Shown here piece after piece: positions 36,106 to 44,599 of a stretch of 64,000 nucleotides of DNA. Below the pieces are notes generated by a model. That model was given only the letters and a program-made list of their open reading frames with translations, was not told the origin of the DNA and did not search any database. The position numbers and the translations under genes are program-made. Numbering within the stretch: the stretch's first letter is position 1; every line of letters begins with the position of its first letter. The stretch comes from Nonomuraea roseoviolacea subsp. carminata. GTDB lineage: Bacteria; Actinomycetota; Actinomycetes; Streptosporangiales; Streptosporangiaceae. The stretch covers positions 7,973,001 to 8,037,000 of the forward strand of contig NZ_JAMZEC010000001.1 of the NCBI RefSeq assembly GCF_024172185.1, written 5' to 3'.

Positions 36106-37302
36106 ATGGCAAGCCCCGCAGGCCGTACCAGGTCCGTACGCGCCCGCGACGCCCGCTGGCGCGGTGCCCTCGCCGTCCTGGACGAGTTGCGCCGCCACCC
36201 CGGCGTCACCAGGGCGGACGTCGCCCGGCGGCTGACGCTGTCCACCGGGTCGGCCACCGAGATCACCGCCCGGCTGCGCGAGCTCGCGCTGCTCTCCGAG
36301 ACCCCGGCCGCCGCCACCGGGCGGGGACGCCCCACGACCGTGCTCAACCCCCACCCCGACGGCCCGGTCGTCATCGCCGTCGACCTCCGCCAGGAGGACT
36401 GGCGGTGCGCCGTCGCGGAGATCGACGGCAGGCCCCGCGTCAGCGAGGAGGGCAGGCACGCGAGCCGTCACCCGGCCAGGGTGGTCGCCGCGGTCGGCGA
36501 GGCGGTGCGCCGCGTCCACGACCGGCTCGGCGGACGCGTGCGGGCCGTGGCGGTGGCGGTCGCCGCGACCGTACGGCATGGCGGTGTCGTGCAGTCCGCC
36601 ACCCTGGGCTGGGGCGCGGTGGACCTCGGCGGGCTGGCTCCCGCTCCGGGCCTCCCGCTGCTCGTGGGCAACGACGCGACGCTGGCCGGCGCGGCCGAGG
36701 CCCGTTACGGCGCCGCCGTCGGGACCGGCACGGCGTTGCACGTCACGATCGAGGTCGGCGTCGGCGGGACGCTGGTCGTGGACGGGCTGCCGATCGAGGG
36801 GGCGACCGGAGCCGGGGGCGAGTTCGGGCACCTCCCGCTCGGCGATCCCGAGCTGCGCTGTCCCTGCGGCGCCCTGGGCTGCTGGGACCTGGCCGTGGAC
36901 GGCCGCGCGATCGCCCGTCACCTGGGGGAGCCGCCGCCCCGGGACCCGCGCAGCTACGCGCAGGCGGCCCTGGCCAGGGCGGAGGAGGACCCGGCGGTGC
37001 GGTCGGCCGTGGGACGCACGGCGAGCGGGTTCGGGCGGGGGATCGCCGGACTGATCAACGCGTTGGATCCCGGCATCGTCACGCTGGGCGGCTTCGCCGA
37101 GCCGCTGCGCGCCGCGGCGCCCGAGGAGTTCGCCGAGGCGCTGACCGACGGGCTGATGCGGTTCCGTCGCGCGGATCCGCCGCCCGTGGTGGCCGCCACG
37201 CTCGGCGACGACGGCGCCCTGCACGGGGCGGCGGCCCTCGCGCTCGACCGCGTCCTCACCGAGGAGGGCCTCGACGCCTGGGCGGCCGACCACACCGGCT
37301 GA
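36106..37302 (+). CDS. ROK family transcriptional regulator
   Basis: A 398-residue protein with an N-terminal winged helix (VTRADVARRLTLSTGSATEITARL, about residues 34-57) and a ROK sugar-kinase-like body. It keeps the GNDA and GGEFGH motifs and the zinc-binding CPCGALGCWD cluster. The presence of the HTH makes it a repressor sensing a sugar rather than a kinase, though the catalytic Asp is retained. AAAGGAGG precedes the ATG. It is divergent from the MFS carrier, its likely target. Confidence 0.92.
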   Translation: MASPAGRTRSVRARDARWRGALAVLDELRRHPGVTRADVARRLTLSTGSATEITARLRELALLSETPAAATGRGRPTTVLNPHPDGPVVIAVDLRQEDWRCAVAEIDGRPRVSEEGRHASRHPARVVAAVGEAVRRVHDRLGGRVRAVAVAVAATVRHGGVVQSATLGWGAVDLGGLAPAPGLPLLVGNDATLAGAAEARYGAAVGTGTALHVTIEVGVGGTLVVDGLPIEGATGAGGEFGHLPLGDPELRCPCGALGCWDLAVDGRAIARHLGEPPPRDPRSYAQAALARAEEDPAVRSAVGRTASGFGRGIAGLINALDPGIVTLGGFAEPLRAAAPEEFAEALTDGLMRFRRADPPPVVAATLGDDGALHGAAALALDRVLTEEGLDAWAADHTG

Positions 37303-37689
37303 CCGCCCTCCAAGCGCCCGGCTTTTGGGGTCGCCGGGGTCTCTGGGGTCGTGGTCTACGGCCTGTGACCCGCCGGAGGCCCGTGTCGTGATCCCCGCCT
37401 CTGAGTAGCGATGATCCCTGGGGCAGGTGGTCCCTGACGACCGGCCGGAGAGCGCAGGCCACACACCTCCTGCCAGTGGTGCGCACGGCGTCCTGCCGAC
37501 GTCAGCCGCCTTCCTCCGCGACGGCCGCGCCCCTCGGCCTCGAAGGCGTCTGCGTCCCTCGATCGACCGGTCGGCATCGCGGGGGCGAAGGTCGTGGCGT
37601 CCTCGCGGCTCAAGGTGCGGGGAGTCTGCCTGCAGGCGTACGCCCTCGGGCCGATGTCCGACCGGCGGGTGATGGCTACGATCGACCGC
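37303..37689. other. Gene-poor stretch after the ROK gene
   Basis: No convincing gene was found on either strand. Near the end, TACGAT (37677-37682) resembles a -10 box seven bases before a GTG. The rest shows no repeat, hairpin or recognisable remnant, though short frames exist on both strands as expected in GC-rich DNA. Confidence 0.5.
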
Positions 37690-37815
37690 GTGCTCCATGA
37701 CCCGCCCCGTCCCTCTCTGCCGCAACGCGTGGACGTACGGCGGGCGCCGCCGCTGCGCTGCCCCTCACCCGGGCGGCACGCCGCACCGCCGCCGGTTCCG
37801 GAGCGGACCCCGTGA
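37690..37815 (+). pseudogene. Possible remnant of a sensor kinase gene
   Basis: A 41-codon frame starts with GTG seven bases after a TACGAT -10 box and ends in GTGA, overlapping the response-regulator start exactly as sensor kinase genes usually do. Its first residues, VLHDPPRPSLPQRV, resemble the N-termini of NarL-pair kinases as far as can be judged by eye. All transmembrane, HisKA_3 and ATPase parts are missing. An internal deletion is the best guess; a meaningless short frame is the alternative. Confidence 0.35.
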
Positions 37816-38567
37816 CCGCCTGCGAGGAAGCGGCAGGTCAGGAAGGAGCGGCGGGCCGGGAGGTGGCGATCCGGGTCGTGCTCGCCGACGACCAGCCGCT
37901 CGTCCGCGCCGGCCTGCGCACCGTCATCGAGAGTACGGCGGACGCGCACGTGGTGGGAGAGGCCGGTACCGGCGCCCAGGCCGTACGGCTGGCCAGGGAG
38001 CTGCGCCCCGACGTGGTGCTGATGGACATCCGCATGCCCGGCATGGACGGCATCGAGGCGACCCAGATGATCACCTCGGGCGCGCCGGCGACGCGGGTCG
38101 TGATCCTCACCACCTTCGACGACGATGACAACGTCTACGCCGCGCTGCGGGCCGGGGCCAGCGGGTTCCTCGTCAAGGACATGGCGCTGGACGACATCCT
38201 GACCGCCGTCCGCGTGGTCGCCCTCGGGGACGCGCTCATCGCGCCCGGGGTCACCCGCCGCCTCATCGAGGAGTTCGCGGCCCGCCCCGCCGCCGCCCGG
38301 CGCACGCGAGGGGTCCACCGAGACCCGCATGGGCTCGGCGACGTCCAGCGCCCGCGCGAGCTCGCCGGTGTCACCGGGCGCGAGCGCGAGGTGCTGACCC
38401 TCGTCGGCCGCGGCCTGGCCAACGCCGAGATCGCGGCGAGCCTGCACATCAGCCCCGGCACCGCCAAGGCGCACGTGGCGAGCCTGCTGGCCAAGCTGGG
38501 CGCCCGCGACCGGGTCCAGCTCGTCATCGCCGCGTATGACGCCGGCCTCGTGTCGCCGTCCCGATGA
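37812..38567 (+). CDS. NarL/LuxR family response regulator, orphan
   Basis: A 251-residue regulator with a receiver domain (VVLADDQPLVRAGL, phospho-acceptor Asp in VVLMDIRMPGMDG, conserved Lys in FLVKD) and a C-terminal LuxR helix-turn-helix (ITGRERE-type: VTGREREVLTLVGRGLANAE). The linker of about 30 residues is longer than usual. GTG start overlaps the end of a short upstream frame. No intact sensor kinase is nearby, so phosphorylation must come from elsewhere or not occur. Confidence 0.9.
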   Translation: MTACEEAAGQEGAAGREVAIRVVLADDQPLVRAGLRTVIESTADAHVVGEAGTGAQAVRLARELRPDVVLMDIRMPGMDGIEATQMITSGAPATRVVILTTFDDDDNVYAALRAGASGFLVKDMALDDILTAVRVVALGDALIAPGVTRRLIEEFAARPAAARRTRGVHRDPHGLGDVQRPRELAGVTGREREVLTLVGRGLANAEIAASLHISPGTAKAHVASLLAKLGARDRVQLVIAAYDAGLVSPSR

Positions 38568-38575
38568 AGCCCACG

Positions 38576-38596
38576 TGACAGCTGACAGCTGACAGC
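38576..38596. repeat. TGACAGC repeated three times
   Basis: Three exact 7-bp tandem copies start nine bases after the response-regulator stop, followed by TGACG and TGACC variants. No hairpin accompanies them. Confidence 0.7.
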
Positions 38597-38773
38597 AGAT
38601 GACGGATGACCGCGGTGGTCGGTCGTCGCCGCAGCCGTGTGCGGCGTCGTCGGCACCGCGGCTCAGCCTCGACGGCACGAAACCGATCAAGCCGGGCTGT
38701 GGTGCGCAAAGTGTGGAGCAGGGCCTGCATGCCCGAAGCACCCCTGACCGACACGCGTGGCGTCCCTGACCGG

Positions 38774-39226
38774 CTACTCGGGAAGCGGGCGGTCGGCGAT
38801 GACGTGTTTCATGACGAGGGTGGACGTCAGCCGCTGGACTCCGGGCAGTCGGGCCAGCTGCTGGTCGTAGAGCTGCTGGTAGGCGGCGAGGTCGGTGATG
38901 GCGACTCGGAGGAGGTAGTCCGGTTCGCCGAAGAGGCGCTGCGCCTGGAGCACGTGCGGGACGGCCGTCACCGCCTCTTCGAAGGCGTTGACGGTGTCGG
39001 GGTTCTCCCAGCGCAGCGTGGCGAAGACGAGGGCTTCGAAGTTGAGGCCGACGGCGGCCGGGTCGACGACGGCGCGGTAGCCGCGGATCGCGCCCTCTCG
39101 TTCGAGGTCGCGCAGGCGGCGGTGGCAGGGGGAGACGCTCAGCTGCACGCGGGCGGCGAGTTCGGTGATGGTGAGGCGGCCGTCCTGCTGCAGCTCGGTA
39201 AGAATTCTCCGATCAAGGGCATCCAT
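38774..39226 (-). CDS. Lrp/AsnC family regulator
   Basis: A 150-residue regulator opening MDALDRRILTELQQDGRLTI, with helix-turn-helix ELAARVQLSVSPCHRRLRDLE and a RAM domain. The ATG is directly preceded by a GGGGAGA/TCTCCCC palindrome that also holds its ribosome site. It is divergent from a LysE-type exporter gene and is its likely amino-acid-responsive regulator. Confidence 0.93.
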   Translation of the reverse strand: MDALDRRILTELQQDGRLTITELAARVQLSVSPCHRRLRDLEREGAIRGYRAVVDPAAVGLNFEALVFATLRWENPDTVNAFEEAVTAVPHVLQAQRLFGEPDYLLRVAITDLAAYQQLYDQQLARLPGVQRLTSTLVMKHVIADRPLPE

Positions 39227-39241
39227 GGGGAGATTCTCCCC
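39201..39241. promoter_or_regulatory. AsnC operator candidates, AGATTCTCC type
   Basis: The perfect 15-bp palindrome GGGGAGA-T-TCTCCCC (39227-39241) abuts the start codon, and the related AGAATTCTCC (39201-39210) lies inside the first codons. Two similar sites flanking the start suggest autorepression by the AsnC-like protein, possibly also hiding its ribosome site. Confidence 0.55.
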
Positions 39242-39337
39242 CTCCAGAGCCGATCATGGGGTAAATACGGCAACACTTTCGGGCATATCCGTCATAGCGT
39301 TCCTCGCATAGCAAAACGGGTGAGAGGGACAGGTTCG

Positions 39338-39955
39338 ATGGACGCGACCACGCTGGCGGCCTTCCTGGCGGTGGATCTGCTGCTGGTGTTCACCCCGGGC
39401 GCGGACTGGGCCTTCGCGATCGCGGCGGGCCTGGGGGAGCGGTCGGTCGTCCCGGCGGTCGCAGGGCTGATCGCCGGGTACGCGGGATATACGCTGCTCG
39501 CGGTCGCGGGCCTGGTGGTGATCGTGGCGAGCTCGCCGACCGTGCTCACCGCGCTGACCGTCGCCGGGGCCGGTTACCTGGTGTGGCTGGGCTGGGGCGT
39601 GCTGAGGCGGCCGGCCGCCGTGGCCGCCTCGGGGGAGGCCATGGGCTCCTCCCATGCGCGGATCATGCTCAAAGGAGCCGGGACCAGCGGCCTGAACCCG
39701 AAGGCGTTGCTGCTGTACTTCTCGCTGTTCCCCCAGTTCGTCGACACCACCGGCGGCTGGCCCGTCGCCGCGCAGACCGGGCTGCTCGGTACGGTGCACA
39801 TGGCGGCCTGCGCTCTGGTGTACCTCGCCGTCGGTGTCTTCGCGCGCACCGTCCTGAGGACCCGGCCCTCGGCGGCCCGGACGGTCACCCGGGCCTCGGG
39901 CGCCATGATGATCGCCATCGGCGCCTTCCTGCTGATGGAACGCCTGGCCGGCTGA
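39338..39955 (+). CDS. LysE/RhtB family amino acid exporter
   Basis: A 205-residue membrane protein with five or six helices. The N-terminal family motif appears as FTPGADWAFAIAAGLGER (TPGA where TPGP is usual), and SGLNPKALLLYFSLFPQF matches the mid-protein signature. It should export an amino acid or derivative by proton antiport. The ATG at 39338 follows GAGAGGG. It is divergent from the AsnC-like regulator. Confidence 0.9.
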   Translation: MDATTLAAFLAVDLLLVFTPGADWAFAIAAGLGERSVVPAVAGLIAGYAGYTLLAVAGLVVIVASSPTVLTALTVAGAGYLVWLGWGVLRRPAAVAASGEAMGSSHARIMLKGAGTSGLNPKALLLYFSLFPQFVDTTGGWPVAAQTGLLGTVHMAACALVYLAVGVFARTVLRTRPSAARTVTRASGAMMIAIGAFLLMERLAG

Positions 39956-40105
39956 CGATTCTGCTGGTCCTCTTCGGAGTACACGACCAATCTGCCGGGA
40001 GGACGGCGGCCGGCGGACGTTGATGCGCGCGAGCGCATCCGCGCGGTCCGCCCGGCGTTTCCGGCATTGTGATAGCTGCGAAGCGTTCAAGGGAGGCGGT
40101 ACCGG

Positions 40106-41005
40106 ATGAGTTCCACCCGCGCGGCCGTGGGCGAGGAGGCCGGCGAGGTCCGCCGGTTCTGGGACGGGCTCGGTCTTCCCGGGCTGATCGACGTGCACAC
40201 CCACTTCATGCCCGAGCGGGTCCTGCGCAAGGTCTGGGACTACTTCGACGCCAACGGGCCGCTGATCGGCGGGATGACCTGGCCGATCACCTACCGCGGG
40301 CAGGAGGCGGAGCGGACGGCTCTGCTGCGGGAGTTCGGGGTCCGGGCGTTCACCGCGATGCTCTACCCCCACAAGCCCGGCATGGCCAGGTGGCTGAACG
40401 GGTGGGCGGCCGACTTCGCCCGCCGCACCCCCGACTGCCTGCACACCGCCACCCTCTACCCCGAGCCGGACGTCGGGACTTACGTCCGCGAGGCCGTCGA
40501 AGCGGGGGCGCGCGTGTTCAAGGCTCATGTGCAGGTGGGAGCGTACGATCCGGCCGACGAGCGACTCCAGCCGGCATGGGGGCTGCTGGCCGAGGCCGGC
40601 GTCCCCGTGGTGATGCACTGCGGCTCCGGGCCGGCGCCGGGCGAGCACACCGGCCCCGAGCCCGTGGCGCGTGTGCTGGCGCGCCACCCCCGGCTGCGGC
40701 TGATCGTCGCGCACATGGGCATGCCCGAGTACGAGGACTTCCTCGGCCTCGCCGACCGGTACGACGAGGTGCGGCTGGACACGACGATGGCGTTCACCGA
40801 CTTCGCCGAAGCGTTCACGCCGTTCCCCCGCCGGGCCCTGCCAAGGCTCGCCGCACTGGGCGACCGCATCCTGCTCGGCTCCGACTTCCCCAACATCCCC
40901 TACCCCTACCTGCACCAGTTGCGGGCCCTGGAACGGCTGGGGCTCGGACAGGACTGGCTGCGGGCCGTATGCCACGACAACGCGGCGAAGCTGTTCGGCC
41001 GGTAG
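40106..41005 (+). CDS. Amidohydrolase family protein
   Basis: A 299-residue TIM-barrel hydrolase of the amidohydrolase_2 (ACMSD-like) type. The metal-binding HxH is in IDVHTHF (near residue 31), further His ligands are in VVMHCGSG and IVAHMG, and the catalytic Asp is in LLGSDFPN (near 258). Relatives decarboxylate or hydrolyse small cyclic or aromatic acids. AAGGGAGG precedes the ATG. It runs convergently into an AsnC-like gene, and the next enzymes (M20 peptidase, CocE-type hydrolase) suggest a small hydrolytic gene group. Confidence 0.88.
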   Translation: MSSTRAAVGEEAGEVRRFWDGLGLPGLIDVHTHFMPERVLRKVWDYFDANGPLIGGMTWPITYRGQEAERTALLREFGVRAFTAMLYPHKPGMARWLNGWAADFARRTPDCLHTATLYPEPDVGTYVREAVEAGARVFKAHVQVGAYDPADERLQPAWGLLAEAGVPVVMHCGSGPAPGEHTGPEPVARVLARHPRLRLIVAHMGMPEYEDFLGLADRYDEVRLDTTMAFTDFAEAFTPFPRRALPRLAALGDRILLGSDFPNIPYPYLHQLRALERLGLGQDWLRAVCHDNAAKLFGR

Positions 41006-41033
41006 CGCGGACAACCGCCCGAGGCTCGGGGTC

Positions 41034-41501
41034 TCAGCTCTCGGACTTGATGACCTCCATGGTCTGGTGGGAGATCACCCGGCTGACTCCGGGGATGGTG
41101 ACGAGCCGGGTCATCTGGAAGACGGAGTAGGCGTCCGCGTCGGCGACGGCGACCCGCAGGAAGTAGTCGGGCACGCCGAACACCCGGCGTACCTCGAGGA
41201 CCTCCTCGAACGAGGCGACCGTCGCCTCGAACTGCCGCAGGGTGGTGACGTCGGTGACGGCGACCTCGACGGACACGATCACCTCCGTCTTGCGCCCCAG
41301 GGCCGCCGGGTCGACGACCGCCCGGTAGCCGGAGATGACCCCCCGCTCCTCCAGTCGCTTCACCCGCCGCAGGCACGGCGGGGGCGTCAGCCCCACCCGG
41401 GACGCGAGGTCGACGTTCGACAGCCGCCCGTCGCGGCGGAGATGAAACAAAATGTCGCGATCAATGGCATCTAGCGCATCATTATTACTCACACGCGTCA
41501 T
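41034..41501 (-). CDS. Lrp/AsnC family regulator
   Basis: A 155-residue regulator with helix-turn-helix DLASRVGLTPPPCLRRVKRLE and a RAM domain. The ATG at 41499-41501 gives an N-terminus, MTRVSNNDALDAIDRD, slightly longer than usual. No Shine-Dalgarno is visible; TATTAT on the minus strand, about 18 bases upstream, could be the -10. The first codons are unusually AT-rich for this genome. It is divergent from the M20 peptidase gene, its likely target. Confidence 0.9.
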   Translation of the reverse strand: MTRVSNNDALDAIDRDILFHLRRDGRLSNVDLASRVGLTPPPCLRRVKRLEERGVISGYRAVVDPAALGRKTEVIVSVEVAVTDVTTLRQFEATVASFEEVLEVRRVFGVPDYFLRVAVADADAYSVFQMTRLVTIPGVSRVISHQTMEVIKSES

Positions 41502-41613
41502 ATTACGTGGAAAGAGGAAATCGGATAATACATCCCTTGAATTAAAATTGCCGAGAGAAAGGGGCCGGGCGGCCGGTCTTCGGCCGCGGGTCCGACCGTG
41601 AGGGGAGACACCG

Positions 41614-42825
41614 ATGAGCGCCCGATCCGAGCTGGTCGACGCATGGCTGGAGCCGCGAGCCGAGGAGATGACGGACTTCCTCGCCCGCCTCGTCGCCGAG
41701 CCGACCGAGAACCCGCCCGGGGTGGGGCTGGGCCGGTGCGCGCGGCTGCTGGCCGAGGAGATGCGCCGCCTCGGCCTGGAGCCGGAACTGATCGAGATCA
41801 CCGGCCCGCACACCCTGGAGGAGCCCTCCATCGTGCGCGGCAGCGCCGGCGCGGGCGCCAGGCTGCTGTACTTCCACGGCCACTACGACGTGGTGCCGGT
41901 CCAGAACCGCGGGCAGTTCACCCTGCGACGTCAGGACGGCAGGCTGATCGGCCGGGGGACGGCCGACATGAAGGGCGGCATCGTCAGCATGCTCTACGGG
42001 GCGGCGGCCGCCAAGGACCTGGGACTCGTCCGTGACGGCCGGATCGTGATCCACCTCGTCCCGGACGAGGAGACCGGCAGCGTCGCCGGCGCGGGGCACC
42101 TGCGCGACCACGGCCTCATCGACCCGTCGGCGCTGGCGATGGTGACCGGAGAGCCCAGCGGCGGCACCATCTGGAACGCCGCGCGGGGCGCCATCAGCCT
42201 CAAGGTCGGCTTCGAGGGCCGGGAGGCGCACGTCGGGCAGGCCACGTTCGGCACCAACACCTTCGCCCACATGGTCCACGTGGCCCGGCCGCTGCTGGCC
42301 TACGCCGAGGAGATGGCCGGCCGGCCCACCGGCCACCCCATGGACCCCGCCGACCCGAAGGGGTCGATGGTCGTCGTCGGCGGGCTGTGCGGCGGCGGGT
42401 CGAACTTCAACGTCGTGCCCGCCGACGCCTGGTTCACCGTCGACGGCAGGTTCAACCCCGAGGAGGACCTGGACGCCGAACTGGACCGGATGACCACGAT
42501 CATCCGCGACGCGGCGGCCGAGGCAGGCGCGAAGGTCACCATCGAGGTCACCCAGTTCCAGCCGCCCGCCGGGACCCCGGCCGACCACCCGGCGGGGCTC
42601 GCGCTGGCGCGCTGCGTCGGCGAGGTCCGCGACCGGCCGGCCACCTTCGAGATGTGCGGCGGCATCCTGGAGACCCGCTGGTACGACCAGCTCGGCATCC
42701 CCGCCTTCGGGTTCGGCGCCGGCCGCCTGGACGTCTCCCACGGCCCGCACGAGTACGTCGACGAGCGGGAGCTGTTCCGGGTCGCCGCCGTCTACGCCCT
42801 CTACGCGGCCGAGCTCCTCGGGTGA
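41614..42825 (+). CDS. M20 family metallopeptidase (ArgE/DapE type)
   Basis: A 403-residue di-zinc amidohydrolase. Metal and catalytic motifs are HGHYDVVP (near residue 88), GRGTADMKGG (bridging Asp near 117), PDEETGS (Glu pair near 152) and a final His in DVSHGPHEY. A lid/dimerisation domain lies in the middle. Family members cleave N-acyl amino acids, succinyl-diaminopimelate or small dipeptides. GAGGGGAG precedes the ATG. The divergent AsnC-like regulator suggests an amino-acid-derived substrate. Confidence 0.92.
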   Translation: MSARSELVDAWLEPRAEEMTDFLARLVAEPTENPPGVGLGRCARLLAEEMRRLGLEPELIEITGPHTLEEPSIVRGSAGAGARLLYFHGHYDVVPVQNRGQFTLRRQDGRLIGRGTADMKGGIVSMLYGAAAAKDLGLVRDGRIVIHLVPDEETGSVAGAGHLRDHGLIDPSALAMVTGEPSGGTIWNAARGAISLKVGFEGREAHVGQATFGTNTFAHMVHVARPLLAYAEEMAGRPTGHPMDPADPKGSMVVVGGLCGGGSNFNVVPADAWFTVDGRFNPEEDLDAELDRMTTIIRDAAAEAGAKVTIEVTQFQPPAGTPADHPAGLALARCVGEVRDRPATFEMCGGILETRWYDQLGIPAFGFGAGRLDVSHGPHEYVDERELFRVAAVYALYAAELLG

Positions 42826-42927
42826 GACGACCGGCGCGTCACCCGGTCCCGCCGGCCCCAGCCGCGCACGACGTCCCCAGGACACTTGATCTTTCAAGGA
42901 CAGGTGCCCACCATCGGAAGGGTGAGG

Positions 42928-44538
42928 ATGAACCTGATCAGTCGCCTCATCGAGCGCAGGCTGGAGCTTCCCCCGCCGCTGACCCGCGACCTCGCCGTCC
43001 GGCGTGACCTGCGCGTGCCGATGCGTGACGGCGTCGAGCTGCTGGCCGACCGGTGGGCGCCGCGCGCCGGGGGAGAGGCGCTGCCGACCGCGCTGATCCG
43101 CTGCCCGTACGGCAGGCGCGGGCTGCTCGCCCAGGTCCTGGCCAGGCCGCTGGCCGAACGCGGCTACCAGGTGCTGATCCAGAGCACCCGCGGCGGCTTC
43201 GGCTCCGGCGGCGCGTTCGACCCGCTGCGGCAGGAGCGCGAGGACGGCCTGGCGACGCTGGACTGGCTGATCGCGCAGCCGTGGTCCGGCGGCTCGATCG
43301 TGCTGGTCGGCATGAGCTACCTGGGCTACGTCCAGTGGGCGGTGGCCGACCGGCTGCCGCCGCAGGTCAAGGCCATGATCCCGCAGGTGAGCGAGTCGGC
43401 CCTGACGCTGGAGTTCCTGCGCGAGGACGGGCTGTCGCTGGAGACGCCGTTCGAGTGGGGCGCGCTGATCGCCGTCCAGGAACGCCGCGGCGCGCTGCTC
43501 CGCCGGCCGTTCCAGACGCGCAGGGTGCGGCGCGCGCTGTCCACGCTCCCGCTGAACCGGGCCGACGTCGTCGCCGTCGGCCGGCGCTCGGCCTACATCC
43601 AGGACGTCCTCGCCCGCCCCGCCGGCGACCCGCGCTGGGCCGGCCTCGACCACCGGCACCGGGTGGCCGCGACGAGCGTGCCGGTCAGCTCGATCGCCGG
43701 CTGGTACGACATCTTCCTGCCCGGCCAGCTCCGCGACTTCCGCGCCCTCCAGGAGGCGGGCCGGCCGGCCCGGCTGACGGTCGGGCCGTGGACGCACGCG
43801 TCGTTCACGAACACCGCGGTGATCGAGGCCGTCGAGTTCGGGCTCGCCTGCGCGCGCGGCGAGCGGCCACCCGAACGCGCGCCCGTCCGCCTGTACGTGA
43901 CGGGCGAGGAGACGTGGCGGGACTTCTCCTCCTGGCCGCCGGACGGCTACCCCGAGCGGCGCCTCCACCTCCAGCCGGACGGCGGCCTGTCCGCCGCTCC
44001 GCCGCCGGGGTCGGAGCCCGACCGGTACCGCTACGACCCGGCCGACCCGACGCCGGCGGTCGGCGGCGTGCGCATGTCCGGCGGCGGCCGCGCCGACAAC
44101 ACCGCCCTGGAGGCCCGGGCGGACGTGCTCACCTACACCACCGAGGTGCTCGACGCGGACGTCGAGGTGGTCGGCGAGATCGGCGCCGAGATCTGGTTCC
44201 GCTCCAGCCTGGCCCACGCCGACGTCTTCGTCCGGCTCTGCGACGTCGGCCCGGACGGCCGCTCGGTCAACGTGTGCGACGGCCTGACGAGCCTGTCCGG
44301 CGCCACCACGCTCACCCGCGCCGGTGTCCGGCTCTGGCCGGCCGCCCACCGCTTCCGGCGCGGCCACCGCATCCGGGTGCAGGTCTCCAGCGGCGCCTTC
44401 CCCCGTTACGCCCGCAATCCCGGCACGGGCGAGCCGCACGCCACCGCCACCACCCTCCGGGCCGCCGACCAGGCCGTCCACCACGACCCCGGGCACCCGT
44501 CCGCGGTGATCCTGCCTGCCGGGGACATCGCGCCCTGA
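42928..44538 (+). CDS. CocE/NonD family hydrolase (X-Pro dipeptidyl-peptidase S15 type)
   Basis: A 536-residue serine hydrolase. The alpha/beta-hydrolase core carries the nucleophile in GMSYLG (Ser near residue 130), Asp in IAGWYDIF and His in VGPWTHASF, followed by the C-terminal jelly-roll domain (TYTTEVLDADVEVVGEI) typical of CocE and PepX. It hydrolyses esters or X-Pro amide bonds. The ATG at 42928 follows GAAGGGTGAGG; a longer frame from 42886 lacks one. It lies 102 bases after the peptidase gene on the same strand and may be cotranscribed. Confidence 0.9.
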   Translation: MNLISRLIERRLELPPPLTRDLAVRRDLRVPMRDGVELLADRWAPRAGGEALPTALIRCPYGRRGLLAQVLARPLAERGYQVLIQSTRGGFGSGGAFDPLRQEREDGLATLDWLIAQPWSGGSIVLVGMSYLGYVQWAVADRLPPQVKAMIPQVSESALTLEFLREDGLSLETPFEWGALIAVQERRGALLRRPFQTRRVRRALSTLPLNRADVVAVGRRSAYIQDVLARPAGDPRWAGLDHRHRVAATSVPVSSIAGWYDIFLPGQLRDFRALQEAGRPARLTVGPWTHASFTNTAVIEAVEFGLACARGERPPERAPVRLYVTGEETWRDFSSWPPDGYPERRLHLQPDGGLSAAPPPGSEPDRYRYDPADPTPAVGGVRMSGGGRADNTALEARADVLTYTTEVLDADVEVVGEIGAEIWFRSSLAHADVFVRLCDVGPDGRSVNVCDGLTSLSGATTLTRAGVRLWPAAHRFRRGHRIRVQVSSGAFPRYARNPGTGEPHATATTLRAADQAVHHDPGHPSAVILPAGDIAP

Positions 44539-44564
44539 CGCGGTCAGTCCAGCGGTTGACCGCG
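44539..44564. terminator. Hairpin after the CocE-type gene
   Basis: CGCGGTCA (44539-44546) and TGACCGCG (44557-44564) form a perfect 8-bp stem with a 10-base loop immediately after the stop codon, facing the convergent WD40 gene. Confidence 0.65.
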
Positions 44565-44599
44565 ATCATACGGACGACGCGGAGGTGGTCACGCCGTTG

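Noticed and set aside
41018..41030. CCCGAGGCTCGGG between amidohydrolase and AsnC genes as terminator
   Set aside because: The palindrome has almost no loop, so the usable stem is about 4 bp; too weak to call.
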